DNA from: Acanthochromis polyacanthus
Lineage: Eukaryota > Chordata > Actinopteri > Pomacentridae
NCBI RefSeq assembly: GCF_021347895.1
Contig: NC_067129.1
Span: forward strand, 35,560,604 to 35,624,603
Reading direction: 5' to 3'
DNA: 64,000 nucleotides
The translations under genes and the position numbers were made by a program. Positions 39,377-50,700 of the stretch are shown here, in pieces. Within the stretch, counting starts at the first letter, position 1. Every line of letters starts with the position of its first letter. Under the pieces are notes generated by a model. The model did not search any database, was not told where the DNA came from, and worked only from the letters and a program-made list of their open reading frames with translations.

Positions 39377-40738
39377 TATCTGTAAGTTAAATCAGAAGTC
39401 GACGGCGGCTTGTTTTTCAGACAGACTCTCACACTGCAGTTGTTACTGCTAAGTGCATATCATAGATTTGAACTACAAGTCTCTAATGAACAAAGCTCTC
39501 GTTTTCCAAAAACTCTTTGCTGATGAAGTCTTCGTATTTCATTTTCTGACAGTCTTCTCGACCACAGTGACCACTATTACTTCTGCTAACAGTGTTCAAA
39601 TACTCAACCCAGTCTCACATCAAATTGTGACATAATCACGTTGGTCCACAATGCAAAACGTTACAATCTCACAATTTTGGCCTGAAAATTGTGAAATGCT
39701 CACGTTTTTTCCCCCAATTCTTTTCTATTGGTCTGACAAAGGGTCACGTGACTGCATGCTGGAGGCTTCTCAAAATAAAAACATGGGGCTATTCCTTTTA
39801 TTTTCCATGGAAAATGCATTATTTTAAGATAGTTTGGACAGAAAAAAACATTTTCATGACATTTTTAGCGAGAAACGTACATAAAACTTTCACATTATCC
39901 ATTCAGTTATTGGAAATGATCTGTGGTTTGGTTTGTTTTTACGCTGAATTTCACGTCACGGCATTAAAATGTGACAGTGTCACATTTTAATGCCGTTATG
40001 CTGGTTGATTAGGACGCTGCCACAGACATGGTGTGTTCATTTTTGTATTGTTGCATTGTGTAATTTTTTGAGTTGTTAAATCATTTATGTAACTCTTGAT
40101 GATTACTGCTAGTTACTGAGATGTCTTCCCCGGCCGTTCATTAGATGACGCGCTTCGCTCCCTTGTTAACAAGTTGCATTTCAATGATCCACAAGTCGCA
40201 CGTTGTCAATGCAAACAACCGTATTTATTTCCATGAACGTGCTTTAACCGCAATCATTTGTTGAGCTCATCCACACACCAGTCAGCACACAGTGATCTAA
40301 AAACTTTATTCCCTTCCAGGTTCGGAACAGCACAACAAAGCTCCCCCTGTCTTTCTACGTGAGCCTCAGGCATTACTGCGACACCAAAAAAAATATACAT
40401 TTTAATTTCACAATATTCGTTCAGTTCTTGTGTATGATCTTTGGTTTGTTATGACGATGAATCTTTCACGTCTCGGAATGGAATTGTGACATTGTTACGT
40501 TTTCTACTGTTGCTGTGGTCGTTGCTATGGGCGCTTAGGAAGCTGTCCGCTTCCTGACCGTGGTCGGGAAAACACAAGGGAGAACTGATACGTTTAACTG
40601 CTTCTATTTACATAAAATGTGCGGAGACGGTCGTTCAGTCTTTCTTATTTACTGAAGAACGGTGCATTAAATTATTCCACTTATCACAGTTTCTTCTGGC
40701 GCGGTCTTTACCAGCTAACACATGAACAACAACATAAC
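39377..40738. other. degraded repeat-derived sequence, no gene recognised
   Basis: At 39605 the phrase CAACCCAGTCTCAC resembles the MITE ends at 28463 and 63929. Downstream, two stretches (about 39840-39990 and 40390-40490) look like diverged copies of each other (...GATCTKTGGTTTG... followed by TTTCACGTC). This suggests a related, decayed element, with no open frame. Confidence 0.4.
39958..39996. repeat. perfect 39-bp palindrome
   Basis: The 19-bp arms ACGGCATTAAAATGTGACA and TGTCACATTTTAATGCCGT flank a single G. It is probably an internal hairpin of the decayed element. Confidence 0.95.
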
Positions 40739-42450
40739 CAAGGGCGTAATTTGCACCGGGGATACGGGGGGTCATGACCCCCGCAAAAATCACGTTCAGC
40801 TAATGTAACCCCCACAATATAATCACATTTTTCCAAAGTATTAAAAGCATTAATTATCTTGTTGATTTTTATTATTATCATTTGCCAACAAAACAGTAGC
40901 AAGTTTAATCATCTTAATGTAACCCCCCACACCCCCACCGAATACTTGGTATCACCCAACCCGCGGCGCCTCCACTACGTAACGTTGACTTTTCCCTGAC
41001 CCTGTATATTTGGCATGGATGGAGACAGCAGAGCCGCGAAGAAATGAAGAGCGCGAAAAGGACAAACAACAATTCTTCATTGTTGGTCGACACCAACAAC
41101 TTAAAAAAAGGAAATATCTTGACCAAAAAGAGGTAAAATAGCCTACCTGTCTTGTTAAGTTAGCTGATTATTTGTGACTGGAGTTGGTTTGAGCTTGTCC
41201 TGTGAGGTACAGCCAGAGAGTGTCGGGGATGTACTGTGTAGGACCAATGTCAGTTTTCACTGAATTGTAACTTAAAGGGCTGTGTGCTGACTTTGCTCCA
41301 ATACACAGTGATGGATGGCGGCGTAGTTAAACTACATTTCTCGGGGGAATCGGGCAGGTCATAACGTCGCTGTTTTCCACATCAAATATCTTTTCAGAAG
41401 TGATGCTATTTAACTGATCAAACAACGCAATAGCATACACAGAAGCTACATTTTTCCAGGCATTTCTAAATCCTGAAGGAACAGGAATGTCTGCGTCGGC
41501 CTGAAGCGGTAACCATGGTGACAACAGACGCTCTGCTGCAGCAGGGTGGCTGCAGAGCGCGCAGCCGGTGACAGTGACAGAGGAGGGGAAGAGAAGTACT
41601 TCATCTCGTGAATCTTGACAAAATTTGGGAAATACCTGAATGTATTTATTTCATCAAATTCTTCTTTGACCTTACTGTTTATTTTTAACCGGGCTGATAC
41701 CATTTTAACATTAACAAAGCATTTTTATACCAGGTTCAAGAATATGATTGTCGAACAGGCCATGAAAGAGAGGCAGGTGACCAGAGAGGGAGAAGCACAG
41801 TCGCAGATGAGGAGAGAGAGAGAGGAGGTGACAGAGGAGGTGCAACAGTTGAGCAAGAGAGAGGAGGAGGAGGAGGTGACAGAGGAAGTCCAGGTGATGG
41901 AGGATCGTCAGGTGATTAAAGAGAGGGAGAGAGAGCACAGGGAAAGACAGCACAGGAGGCACAAATGACCAGGTAACATACCTTAGCCCTTGTACTGTGT
42001 TAGCTTTCTCTATACATGCTCCACACCAGAATAGAGGTGCAAGCTGCACTCCAGTGTGCCACCCTGTATTGTGTGATGTATTGAGTGTTGCCATGAATTG
42101 TGCATAAGACATTTTCTGTTTGTACTTTAGTTGTGTCAGTACAGTGATTAATCTTTAAAGTTCTTGATTTTTCTTTTCATAGATAGTTGACATAAACCCA
42201 AAATCAATTAAGTGGAAGCTGCTACGGTCTTGCTATCTAGTACTTAAACACAATAGGAATTAATTGGTCATTGTTGCATAAATACATAAGTACACAGCTG
42301 TAACAACTTCAAGTAAATCACCAATGTATTTCTAATACAGGCATGCCAAATTACCACGACTCCTTTTACTAAAGTAAACGATTCAGTAAATACCAATAAA
42401 CAGGCACAGAGTTTAACCCTCCCAATGGAAGACCCACAGTTACGCCCTTG
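40739..42450 (+). mobile_element. hAT-type transposon, non-autonomous or decayed (1712 bp)
   Basis: The ends CAAGGGCGTAA and TTACGCCCTTG are inverted and flanked by the 8-bp duplicate AACATAAC (40731-40738 and 42451-42458), the hAT hallmark. Near 41019 an ATG begins a short hAT-like N-terminus (MDGDSRAAKK, then a stop, then RARKGQTTILH). No BED finger or dimerisation domain is readable. A Glu/Arg-rich stretch at 41740-41968 is open but compositionally simple. Confidence 0.85.
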
Positions 42451-42612
42451 AACATAACAACGTGCAGCACTTCCGGCACCTTTCTTCTTCGGTGGTGTCT
42501 GTGTAAAACAATGTCCAACATGCATGCAAACAGCACACCTAGCGTCATGAAGCACAAAATGCAGGTGTAAATCAGTGACATCTTACAATTACAATGTCCT
42601 GTCTTTTAACTA

Positions 42613-43288
42613 CACTGACAGTCATTAAAAACTTTGAGACCATATTTTTCAACATAATTTTTATTTTGAAGCCCGAAACTAGATTTTCTTCATATGAATC
42701 ATTTGTTTAGCATATTGGCATATAGAAACAAAAAACTAAAGTTTCAAGAACGGTTTCAAAATAAAGAATTTCACAAAAGAAAACGGCACCTGCCAAACAC
42801 AAAGTCACAACAGTCAATACCGAATATGGCCTCCATTTGCTTCGATGCAGGCAGCAATCCGTCAGCGCATGCTTTGGACCAGGCTTCTGATTGTGGGTTG
42901 GGAACAGCCCATATGCCTGGCTACATCACTGTAGCTCAAACCGGCCTCCACCATACCCAGTGCCCGGAGACGTTGTTCATGTGATAGACGCGGCATGATA
43001 CTGTTCACTGGACTAACAATGGTGGCCTTTTTTGGGCCTTTATATAGGCCTTCAAAACCCATTCTCAAATTGTGCAGATACTCACTGAGTATTGCTTGGT
43101 GTGTATTTGGTTCACTTTTGCAAAGTGACCAACCCATGTGCAATGAATCATGACAAAACGACAACTCATCATTATCTCAACTACCAGGGCACTCGATCAT
43201 CAGTAAATCCACAATGAATAATTACAACCCCCCCACAAGTAGAATTCTGCGTACATTTCTACCTCAAAGTTTCTATTGACTGTCAGTA
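42613..43288 (-). mobile_element. Tc1-like MITE with leftover transposase N terminus
   Basis: The ends CACTGACAGTCATTAAAAAC and its inverted match are flanked by TA. The element keeps only the transposase start and has lost the catalytic core. The same element, inverted, is at 62020-62684. Confidence 0.8.
42862..42996 (-). pseudogene. Tc1-type transposase helix-turn-helix remnant
   Basis: Starts MPRLSHEQRLRALGMVEAGL and continues SYSDVARHMGCSQPTIRSLV, a helix-turn-helix like the N-terminal paired-type domain of Tc1 transposases. It stops after 44 residues. The same reading frame is kept in the mirror copy at 62311-62445. Confidence 0.65.
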
Positions 43289-43740
43289 TAATAAAGACAC
43301 ATTGCCCACATATAAAGAACTTCACATCAGTGCATCGGTGTTCATTGTTTGTTTTGTTCACTGACAGTGCAATAAATTTTTGTTTTTTTAAAACCATCCA
43401 GTACCGTAATGAATATTGAATGAATATGGTATCTCGTTTACATCTCTTATTAAGGAGCGAGAAATTTACTGATGTTGATTTATGATTCAAGACAAGCAGA
43501 GGACACACTGTGTGCCCCTTTAATGTCCAAAAGGCCAATTAAGGTCAAAATCTCACAGATTCTTTGACCAATTTGGACCAATCTGTACATGCTTGATATT
43601 GTGTTCTAAAGCAATACTGGTGTATGCTTTCAGTCCACCAGGACCTACAACGGCAAAATAGGAACAGAAAAGACACTGGAACAGGGGCCTTTTTAAGATG
43701 GTAATGTAAAATGAATGAGAAACAGTGTGACAACATCAAA
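43289..43740. repeat. segment repeated in inverted orientation at 61565-62019
   Basis: The sequence around GCAATACTGGTGTATG and GTCCAAAAGGCC matches the mirror segment closely. It contains the phrase for TTTTGGACATTAAAGG in reverse, shared with the repeats at 55.1 and 58.3 kb. No gene was found. Confidence 0.8.
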
Positions 43741-45342
43741 GTTCAATTCAATTCAATTCAATTTTATTTATATAGCGTCAATTACAGTCAAATTGTCTCA
43801 AGACGCTTTACAGAACCCATATGCCTGACCCCCAGAGCAAGCCCAAAGGCGACAGTGGCAAGGAAAACACCCTTTTAACAGGGAAGAAACCTCGAGCAGA
43901 ACCCGGCTCTATATAGGGGGGACCCATCTGCCTGCTGGCTGGGCGGGTTGAGAGGGACAGAGGAGGGCAAGGGGGAGGGATGGGAGAAGAGGGAGGGGTG
44001 GGAAAGCAAGGAAAACACAACACACATTTGGATACATGCATGACAGGATATGTGACACAAACAAAGTATAAGCTAACATTGAAAACTGACTCATAGTTTA
44101 CTCTTATGATGTATGGCTCTGACATTAAACATACTCCATATATAGCTAGCAGTAAAATTCAAACAGTATGTAAGTTAGCATAACAAGTATAGTGAAGGCG
44201 ATGCAGAGTTGACTGGTGGAATAGGGGAGTTGGAAGCGGAGGGCTGGAGGAAGGTGAGCGGCAGCATCCCACAGTGGACATGGTGGAGACTGGACCAGTT
44301 GGTGGAACATCAACCGCAGATCTGAAGCATCCAGCTCTGGGACCAGGGACACTCGGAGAAATAGCACAGGGGGAAACAGAGTGAATGTACTGCAGTAACG
44401 GTATACATATTAAATGTAAAGGTAGATAGAGAAGGGCTCAGTGCGTCAAGAGAAGTCCCCCAGCAGCCTAGGCCTATAGCAGCATGACTAGGGGCAGAAC
44501 GAAGGGACGTCCAAGAGGGAGTCAGCTGTGCAAATGAAGACACAAGCCGAACCCCTGTGGGTCACCCAATCAGCCCTAACTATAAGATTTGTCAAAAAGG
44601 AACGTTTTAAGCCTGGTCTTAAAAATAGAAAGGGTATCTGCCTCCTGAACCCAAACTGGGAGCAGGTTCCACAAGAGAGGTGCCTGATAACTGAAGGCTC
44701 TGCCTCCCATTCTACTTTTAGAAATTCTAGGAACAACAAGTAAGCCTGCAGCTTGAGAGCGAAGAGTTCTACTAGGATAATAAGGTACTATCAGATCTTT
44801 AAGATATGATTGAGACTGGTTAGTAAGAGCTTTATATGTCAGAAGAAGGATTTTAAATTCTATTCTGGATTTAACAGGAAGCCAGTGAAGAGAAGCAAGT
44901 ATAGGGGAAATATGATCTCTTTTGCTAACTCCTGTCAGTACTCTCGCAGCAGCATGTTGGATCAACTGTAGATGTTTAAGAGAGCTATTTGGACAACCCG
45001 ATAATAAGGAATTGCAATAGCTAGTCAAGCCTGGAAGTAACAAAAGCATGAACTAATTTTTCTGCATCACTCTGAGACAGGATGTTCCTGATTTTTACAA
45101 TATTACGCAGGTGAAAAAAGGAAGTCCTACAGACTTGCTTTATGTTTGAGTTAAAGGACATGTCCTGGTCAAAAATAACTCCAAGATTCCTCACAGTAGT
45201 ACTGGAGGCCAACGTGATGCCATCCAGAGTAAGTATTTGCTTTGAAAGCGAGTTTCTAAGATGTTTGGGGCCAAATACAATGACTTCAGTTTTGTCTGAA
45301 TTTAGCAGTAGGAAGTTAAAAGTCATCCAGGTTTTAATGTCC
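43741..45342 (-). mobile_element. L2/Rex1-type LINE, copy 1 (continues at 53992-54015)
   Basis: Coding on the minus strand with an (ATTGA)n-type 3' tail at the left edge. It is 5'-truncated. A TTAA-flanked transposon interrupts it at 45343-53991, and the LINE resumes with [13 protein letters not shown] sequence at 53992-54015. The absence of this LINE from the mirror segment at 61.57 kb confirms insertion. Confidence 0.85.
44576..45342 (-). pseudogene. LINE ORF2 C-terminal RT/thumb region, copy 1
   Basis: Two overlapping frames carry [39 protein letters not shown] and, after a shift near 45035, LQLIQHAAARVLTGVSKRDH and SPILASLHWLPVKSRIEFK. These blocks are shared by L2- and Rex1-type CR1-group LINEs. 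The catalytic YADD box lies upstream of the truncation and is absent here; it is present in the copy at 62853. Confidence 0.85.
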
Positions 45343-45346
45343 TTAA

Positions 45347-45364
45347 AGCTGCTGTCCGGAGTTT
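45347..45364 (+). repeat. left terminal inverted repeat of Kolobok-like element
   Basis: AGCTGCTGTCCGGAGTTT, directly after TTAA. It is an exact inverted match to 53970-53987. Confidence 0.92.
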
Positions 45365-45531
45365 GAATCGCAGCGTCTCCCAAACCACTGTTGGTCCCAC
45401 CCTCCCCCTGATTTCCCGAGATACCTAGTCACGCCCCTTTATTTGTGCACGCGCGCCGTACCTGAGAAGAGTGCCCGGAGTGCTGCAGCATCTTGCCTGT
45501 TTTGCTGTTGAGAGCGGATGTTTAGCAGACA

Positions 45532-46975
45532 ATGGAGGTAAGTCCACTCTTCTACATTTAGTACATTTAGTAAATAATAAAGGAATTACGTTAGAATTCT
45601 GTATTGAGTCTAGCTTGTCCTAATACCAAAATAACATGAATCTGCTAGGACGAACGAGTAAAGTTTCAATATGATTACACTTGTGTATCCCTCTTGATGA
45701 CGTTGTTTATCAAACTTAGTGCATTTACACGTGTATCTGTGTTACATTGTTTATTTATTTCTATCTAGAGTTCAGACTTGCATGACTCCTGTGACGAAGA
45801 GTATGTCCCAGACGCCCCAACATCTTCCTCCAGAGGTCGGGCATCTAAACGAAGCCGTCAGCCGGGCTATGGTGGCCGTGGTCGGGGAGCGACACGAGCA
45901 CCCCGAGCCAAAAAACGTCCTGCAGTCTCCCAAGAGAATCTTACAGAGGAGGATGCTGCACGCGTCCAGGACTTACGTACTCGCCGCATAAACTTTGAAC
46001 GGGTAAATAATTAGAGTTTAAAACGCAGAGGTGTTTAGTAGCTAACATATTTACTCAAGTAGCCTAATAGTCACGTAATCCAATGAATCCAACACATTTT
46101 AGTCAAGCATAACCTAAGTAAAGTTTCTCAAGAGGGAAAAAGTATAACTGTTTGACTGTGAAGTATATTTTAATTGGTTAATTATGAGTAATAAAGTTTA
46201 TCAAACACAAACTTCATCACAGTTGAAGAAGTCGAAATGCTTTTGCTGCTGAAAGATTTGTTACAGTGGCAAAAATGAACTCAAATAACAGTACATAAAT
46301 ACACTCAAGTAAAATTCAAAAGTACTACATTCTAAAGCTACTCAAAGTACTATTTCTTCAATAGGTTTCTACAGTAGGTCTATATGTAACTGAGTACACT
46401 TCACCTCTGATTATATGCAACAATGTCTCATTTTGTATTTGTACATTACAACTTTATTTCTCTTTTTTTAGGAAAACATCAACAATCTAAGCCAACAACA
46501 AGCCCAGAATGTCCTGCAACGTGTTTTGGAACGAGAGCCAGGAGTTATTTTTGATGTTCTGCTTGAGGCTGGACCTGCTGCCAGAGAAAGTGAAGGTGAA
46601 CGTCAGCCTTCATGGTGTGTATGCACCAATTGCAGGGAAATGCCCACAGACATTGAAAAGAAGTGCTGCCAGCAGCATCCACCGCTCTGCATTTCCACCA
46701 TGCCACAGATGCAGGCCTTCATTCTGGAGGAAGGAGTGCTATGTCTTGCCCGTCATCTGTGGAACGACCTCCGTGCACTGTTTGACGAGTCTGACCTTGG
46801 GGATGACAATAGACAATTTCGTCATGCTGCTTATCGCCAGTATGTTGCCTGGCAATATGGAAAACTTGGGTTTGGTAACCGCGTTGTAATTCCAAGTTGT
46901 GTGGTGTGGGTCATTAGAACTAAATATCCAGATGCAAATGGTAGTTACACGGGTTTCATTCCAAGGCGACTGTAG
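45532..46975 (+). CDS. transposon-encoded P2X7-ballast-domain protein
   Basis: Three exons in phase (45532-45537, 45769-46002, 46472-46975) encode 247 aa. Each junction has GT-AG ends. Residues 1-80 are acidic and then basic and Gly/Arg-rich (GYGGRGRGATRAPRAKKRP), probably disordered and nuclear. The C-terminal half has SWCVCTNCREMP (Cys129, Cys131, Cys134), KKCCQQHPPLC (Cys145, Cys146, Cys153), QFRHAAYRQYVAWQYGKLG and VIPSCVVWVIRTKYP, and ends GSYTGFIPRRL. This order of cysteines and the terminal W-x-IR-x-x-P...G-x-Y-x-GF pattern match the zinc- and GDP-binding ballast at the C terminus of vertebrate P2X7 receptors. No receptor channel domain or membrane segment is present. It is convergent with the transposase, and its start is 185 bp from the element's end. 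No lesion is visible. A role as accessory DNA- or nucleotide-binding factor is inference only. Confidence 0.85.
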
Positions 46976-47734
46976 TTACTGTGTCAAGAATTATTTTTCA
47001 GTATTTTTTTTGGTGCTAATTTATTTTTATTTTGTTACACTAAAGAATATGTGCAATTTTGTTGTTCTCACTTTGAATAGTGTATACTGTAATACCAGTA
47101 CCGTACTTTTTTTATTGCTATTTTTACTTGGAGACATTTACAGTTGAAAATATACTTGTGCAATATTATAATTATAATGTGAAAAAAACCTTGTTAGTTT
47201 GGCTGTTTCCTTATTGTGTTTAAAATAAAATATAGACAGTAAAGTTTCACTTGAGTTATTGTTACATACACTTAGTATCAAACAAAATGTATCATCAGTC
47301 TTAGGAAGTATGCATCAGGCTTTAGATAGAATTTCTCATCAAGGAAATATTTCTATGTCGCTGAAGCTTGGAAAAAACAGGATTTGCACATCTGGATCTG
47401 AAGTGGTGTGCTGGAGCAAAAATGTGTCAAAGTAGTAAAAGTTATAAGTCTGCATCAGCCATTAGCTCTCAAATGCTGTTTTACTGATTACTTACACTGT
47501 ACTGGTGTGGGTAATCAATACAACAGCATTTGGGTGCTAATAATTGATGCAGACTTTTGATAACTTTTACTACTATGTCACAGAAGCCTAACTGTATGTT
47601 TGGTATATACCAAAATTAATAGTAATTGCTAATGAAAAGAAAAGAATTGTGAATATGTTTAAAGTATATATTATATTGTATAAAGTTATTGTATTTACAA
47701 AACCAAATGTACATAATATCACAGCCAGATGACT
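46976..47734. other. spacer between the two convergent transposon genes
   Basis: AT-rich sequence with an AATAAA-type site near 47225 that could end the ballast transcript. A diverged inverted match (GATTACTTACACTGTACTG and nearby CATTTGGGTGCTAATAATTG) may form a weak hairpin. No gene. Confidence 0.4.
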
Positions 47735-50700
47735 CTACTTTTGTTGTCCTTGACCTACAAAACCAAACAAAATATTGATTATAAAACAATATGTAAGATA
47801 AGTAGACCATTTACACTCATAATATGCTTTACCATCTCCACGCCGAATGTGTTGGTCCCTCAGTTCTTGTGTCGATGGAGCTGGGACACCACATAAAGGT
47901 CCCAACAGTCTTGGGTCATCTGGTCTCTGTCTGATGCGTTTTGGTAACCCAGATTTACTGATGACACGTGCTGCCACTATCTTGCCTTGTAAGGTGGGAA
48001 TATAGGAGTAGGTTTTGTCCTCTTTCATGGCATAAAAGCCCCAGCATCTGGACTTTTTATTGAACAGTTTTCTTCCCCTGTTTTCAAACATAAAATAGAG
48101 AGAGACTATCATGATAGAGTGAGAACTATCATTTCTTAAAAATGATGCATCTTTTAACATCTCAATTGAATACGTACTGCACAGATCCATCTGGATATTT
48201 CTTCACAGGTCTGTCACTGTGATGATTGTAGTCCAAAGCAGCAAGGAACACACGTGCCTCATATACTTTCTTTGCAAAGTTGAAGCGTTTGCCTGCGTAC
48301 ATCAGCAGATGATTATGAAAACTTTCCAGATGAGCAGTGGACCTACAAAAAATAAAGACCAATTAACAAATATTCAGTAATAACATCAACAAGATCATAT
48401 TTTACAAATATCTTACCTAAACCTCAAATATTTTGGTACTTCTTTAAGCCAGCGTTCATTGAGAATGATCTCTGTTAGTGTTTTGTGTGCAATGGATCCC
48501 TTTTTAATCCACTCCTTGTTTGATGCATCTTTTAACATCTCAATTGAATACGTACTGCACAGATCCATCTGGATATTTCTTCACAGGTCTGTCACTGTGA
48601 TGATTGTAGTCCAAACCAGCAAGGAACACACGTGCCTCATATACTTTCTTTGCAAAGTTGAAGCGTTTGCCTGCGTACATCAGCAGATGATTATGAAAAC
48701 TTTCCAGATGAGCAGTGGACCTACAAAAAATAAAGACCAATTAACAAATATTCAGTAATAACATCAACAAGATCATATTTTACAAATATCTTACCTAAAC
48801 CTCAAATATTTTGGTACTTCTTTAAGCCAGCGTTCATTGAGAATGATCTCTGTTAGTGTTTTGTGTGCAATGGATCCCTTTTTAATCCACTCCTTGTTGG
48901 GTTCTGGCTCTAATGGGCCGTGCAGACAGGCATCCAGTGGCCACTCGTGTTCATTTGTGACATGGTGGAGCAAGCCAATCCACATAGTCTAAAAAATGTA
49001 TTCAGATTAGTCATTTCAACCAGTACACAGTCATATAAGAACAGGGACACTGGTTAAAAATACTTACAAAAAAACCTGTCATAGTTCTCAGCGTGTTTAC
49101 AGCAGAACCAGAAATGATTGCAGATGTCTTTTGTCCACTGCAAGAGAATCCTGCACTCCCGTTGTTGCCCAGCCTAAGAAAAATCACATAAGAAAATCAG
49201 GCACATCATTATAACATATAAACATACCATTATAACATATAAACTATAGATAATTTCATACTTACAGCATGGATTTTTTTCCCGAGATTCTTTGCTCCAT
49301 GCCACATGTCGTAAGTGTGATTTACACCAATGTCTTTGTATTTTCCTGTTCCTACATAAAAACATCGTAGTTGACAGTTGACTATCATTTTACGTCTCAC
49401 ATCACTAACAATGTAACTACGTGTGACATGATAAACATAACATTGTACTCACTGAACAGTGCAGAAATTTGAGTATGTGCATCAGTGCACACTTCTGTCA
49501 GCTCTACTTCTTTTTGTAGTTTATCCATGCTCTCAATGAAAGCCGCTTTCTCCATAATAGTGGAATTTCCTTGAGTCTCCACCTTGTTCTTGTTGACAAC
49601 AGAGATTATTTTCTTGCTGTCATTGTCCATCATTGTGTAAGTACAGTACTGGGCAGAGAAACCAGGACTGTCCATACGACCATCCCCTGTTCACAAAGCA
49701 ATAAACTTGTCAATACATATTCAGAGAAAGTCAGAAAGCAAACACAATGTAAATGTATAAAATGAATTGCTGTCAATTGTGACACTAACCTAGGGCTACG
49801 ACTCCTTGTTTCAAAGTAGGGATAACAGCTGTTCTGCTTTCCATCCAAAAATCTCTGATGGTGTCCACACAGTACTCATCTTGGATGGCGAAGTAGGTGT
49901 TTTTGGCTACCATACCCATGTTCATATATTTGAACAAGAGAGCCACTTTTGTGTAGTTGTTGCCCGAAAGTAAAATGTTAGTTGACAACATAAAGTCTCC
50001 GGCCTGCATTTTAAATTTAAATGTCAGTTGAGAGTTCCACTGGAACACAATGTGACCATTTGGACAAATCTGTAAAAGTTGGAAGTATCTGTAAACATTG
50101 TTCATTATATTGACATTATTTACACTGAAGATAAATTTTACATACCCACTTCACCACCAGCGCTGATCCTCTTTTTGAGAGAGCTACTTCAAAAGGAGCA
50201 GTAGCATCACACTCTTCCTTGGACCCACTGCATTTGTTGACTGGCAGCAAAAGAAATGACAAGAGCTGCTTCATGCAGATGTTGTACACTATGGCAGCCT
50301 GCTCTCCAATCAGGTCGTCTGGGTTTTCCACTCGAATGCCCTCAGGAACAGTAGAATCATCAGTCTCAGGAACATCTGGGACTTCTTCCTGGTCATGGAC
50401 TGTGTCCTCCACAGCAATAGCAGGAAGCCCTTCCACATTTATTGCAGATGATGTCAATGCTCCAGGTCTATATATATATATATATAAAAAATTGTAACAA
50501 CTAACATGTTTACTGAATTGTTTTTAAACATAATAACTAACCTGATGCGTATTGTAGGACTGTAATCCTCATCACTGTATTCTGAGTATGTGTCCACCTC
50601 CATTGTTTCGTCTTCTTCAGACGTGGACACTGACTGTGTTTCCTGGGATGGTGACCAGGTCTTGTCCTCTACCCAATCAATACTGTGTACAAAATGTGAA

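Noticed and set aside
41615..41968. Glu/Arg-rich 117-codon frame
   Set aside because: Low-complexity composition, no domain, and it lies inside a decayed hAT. Not listed as a gene.
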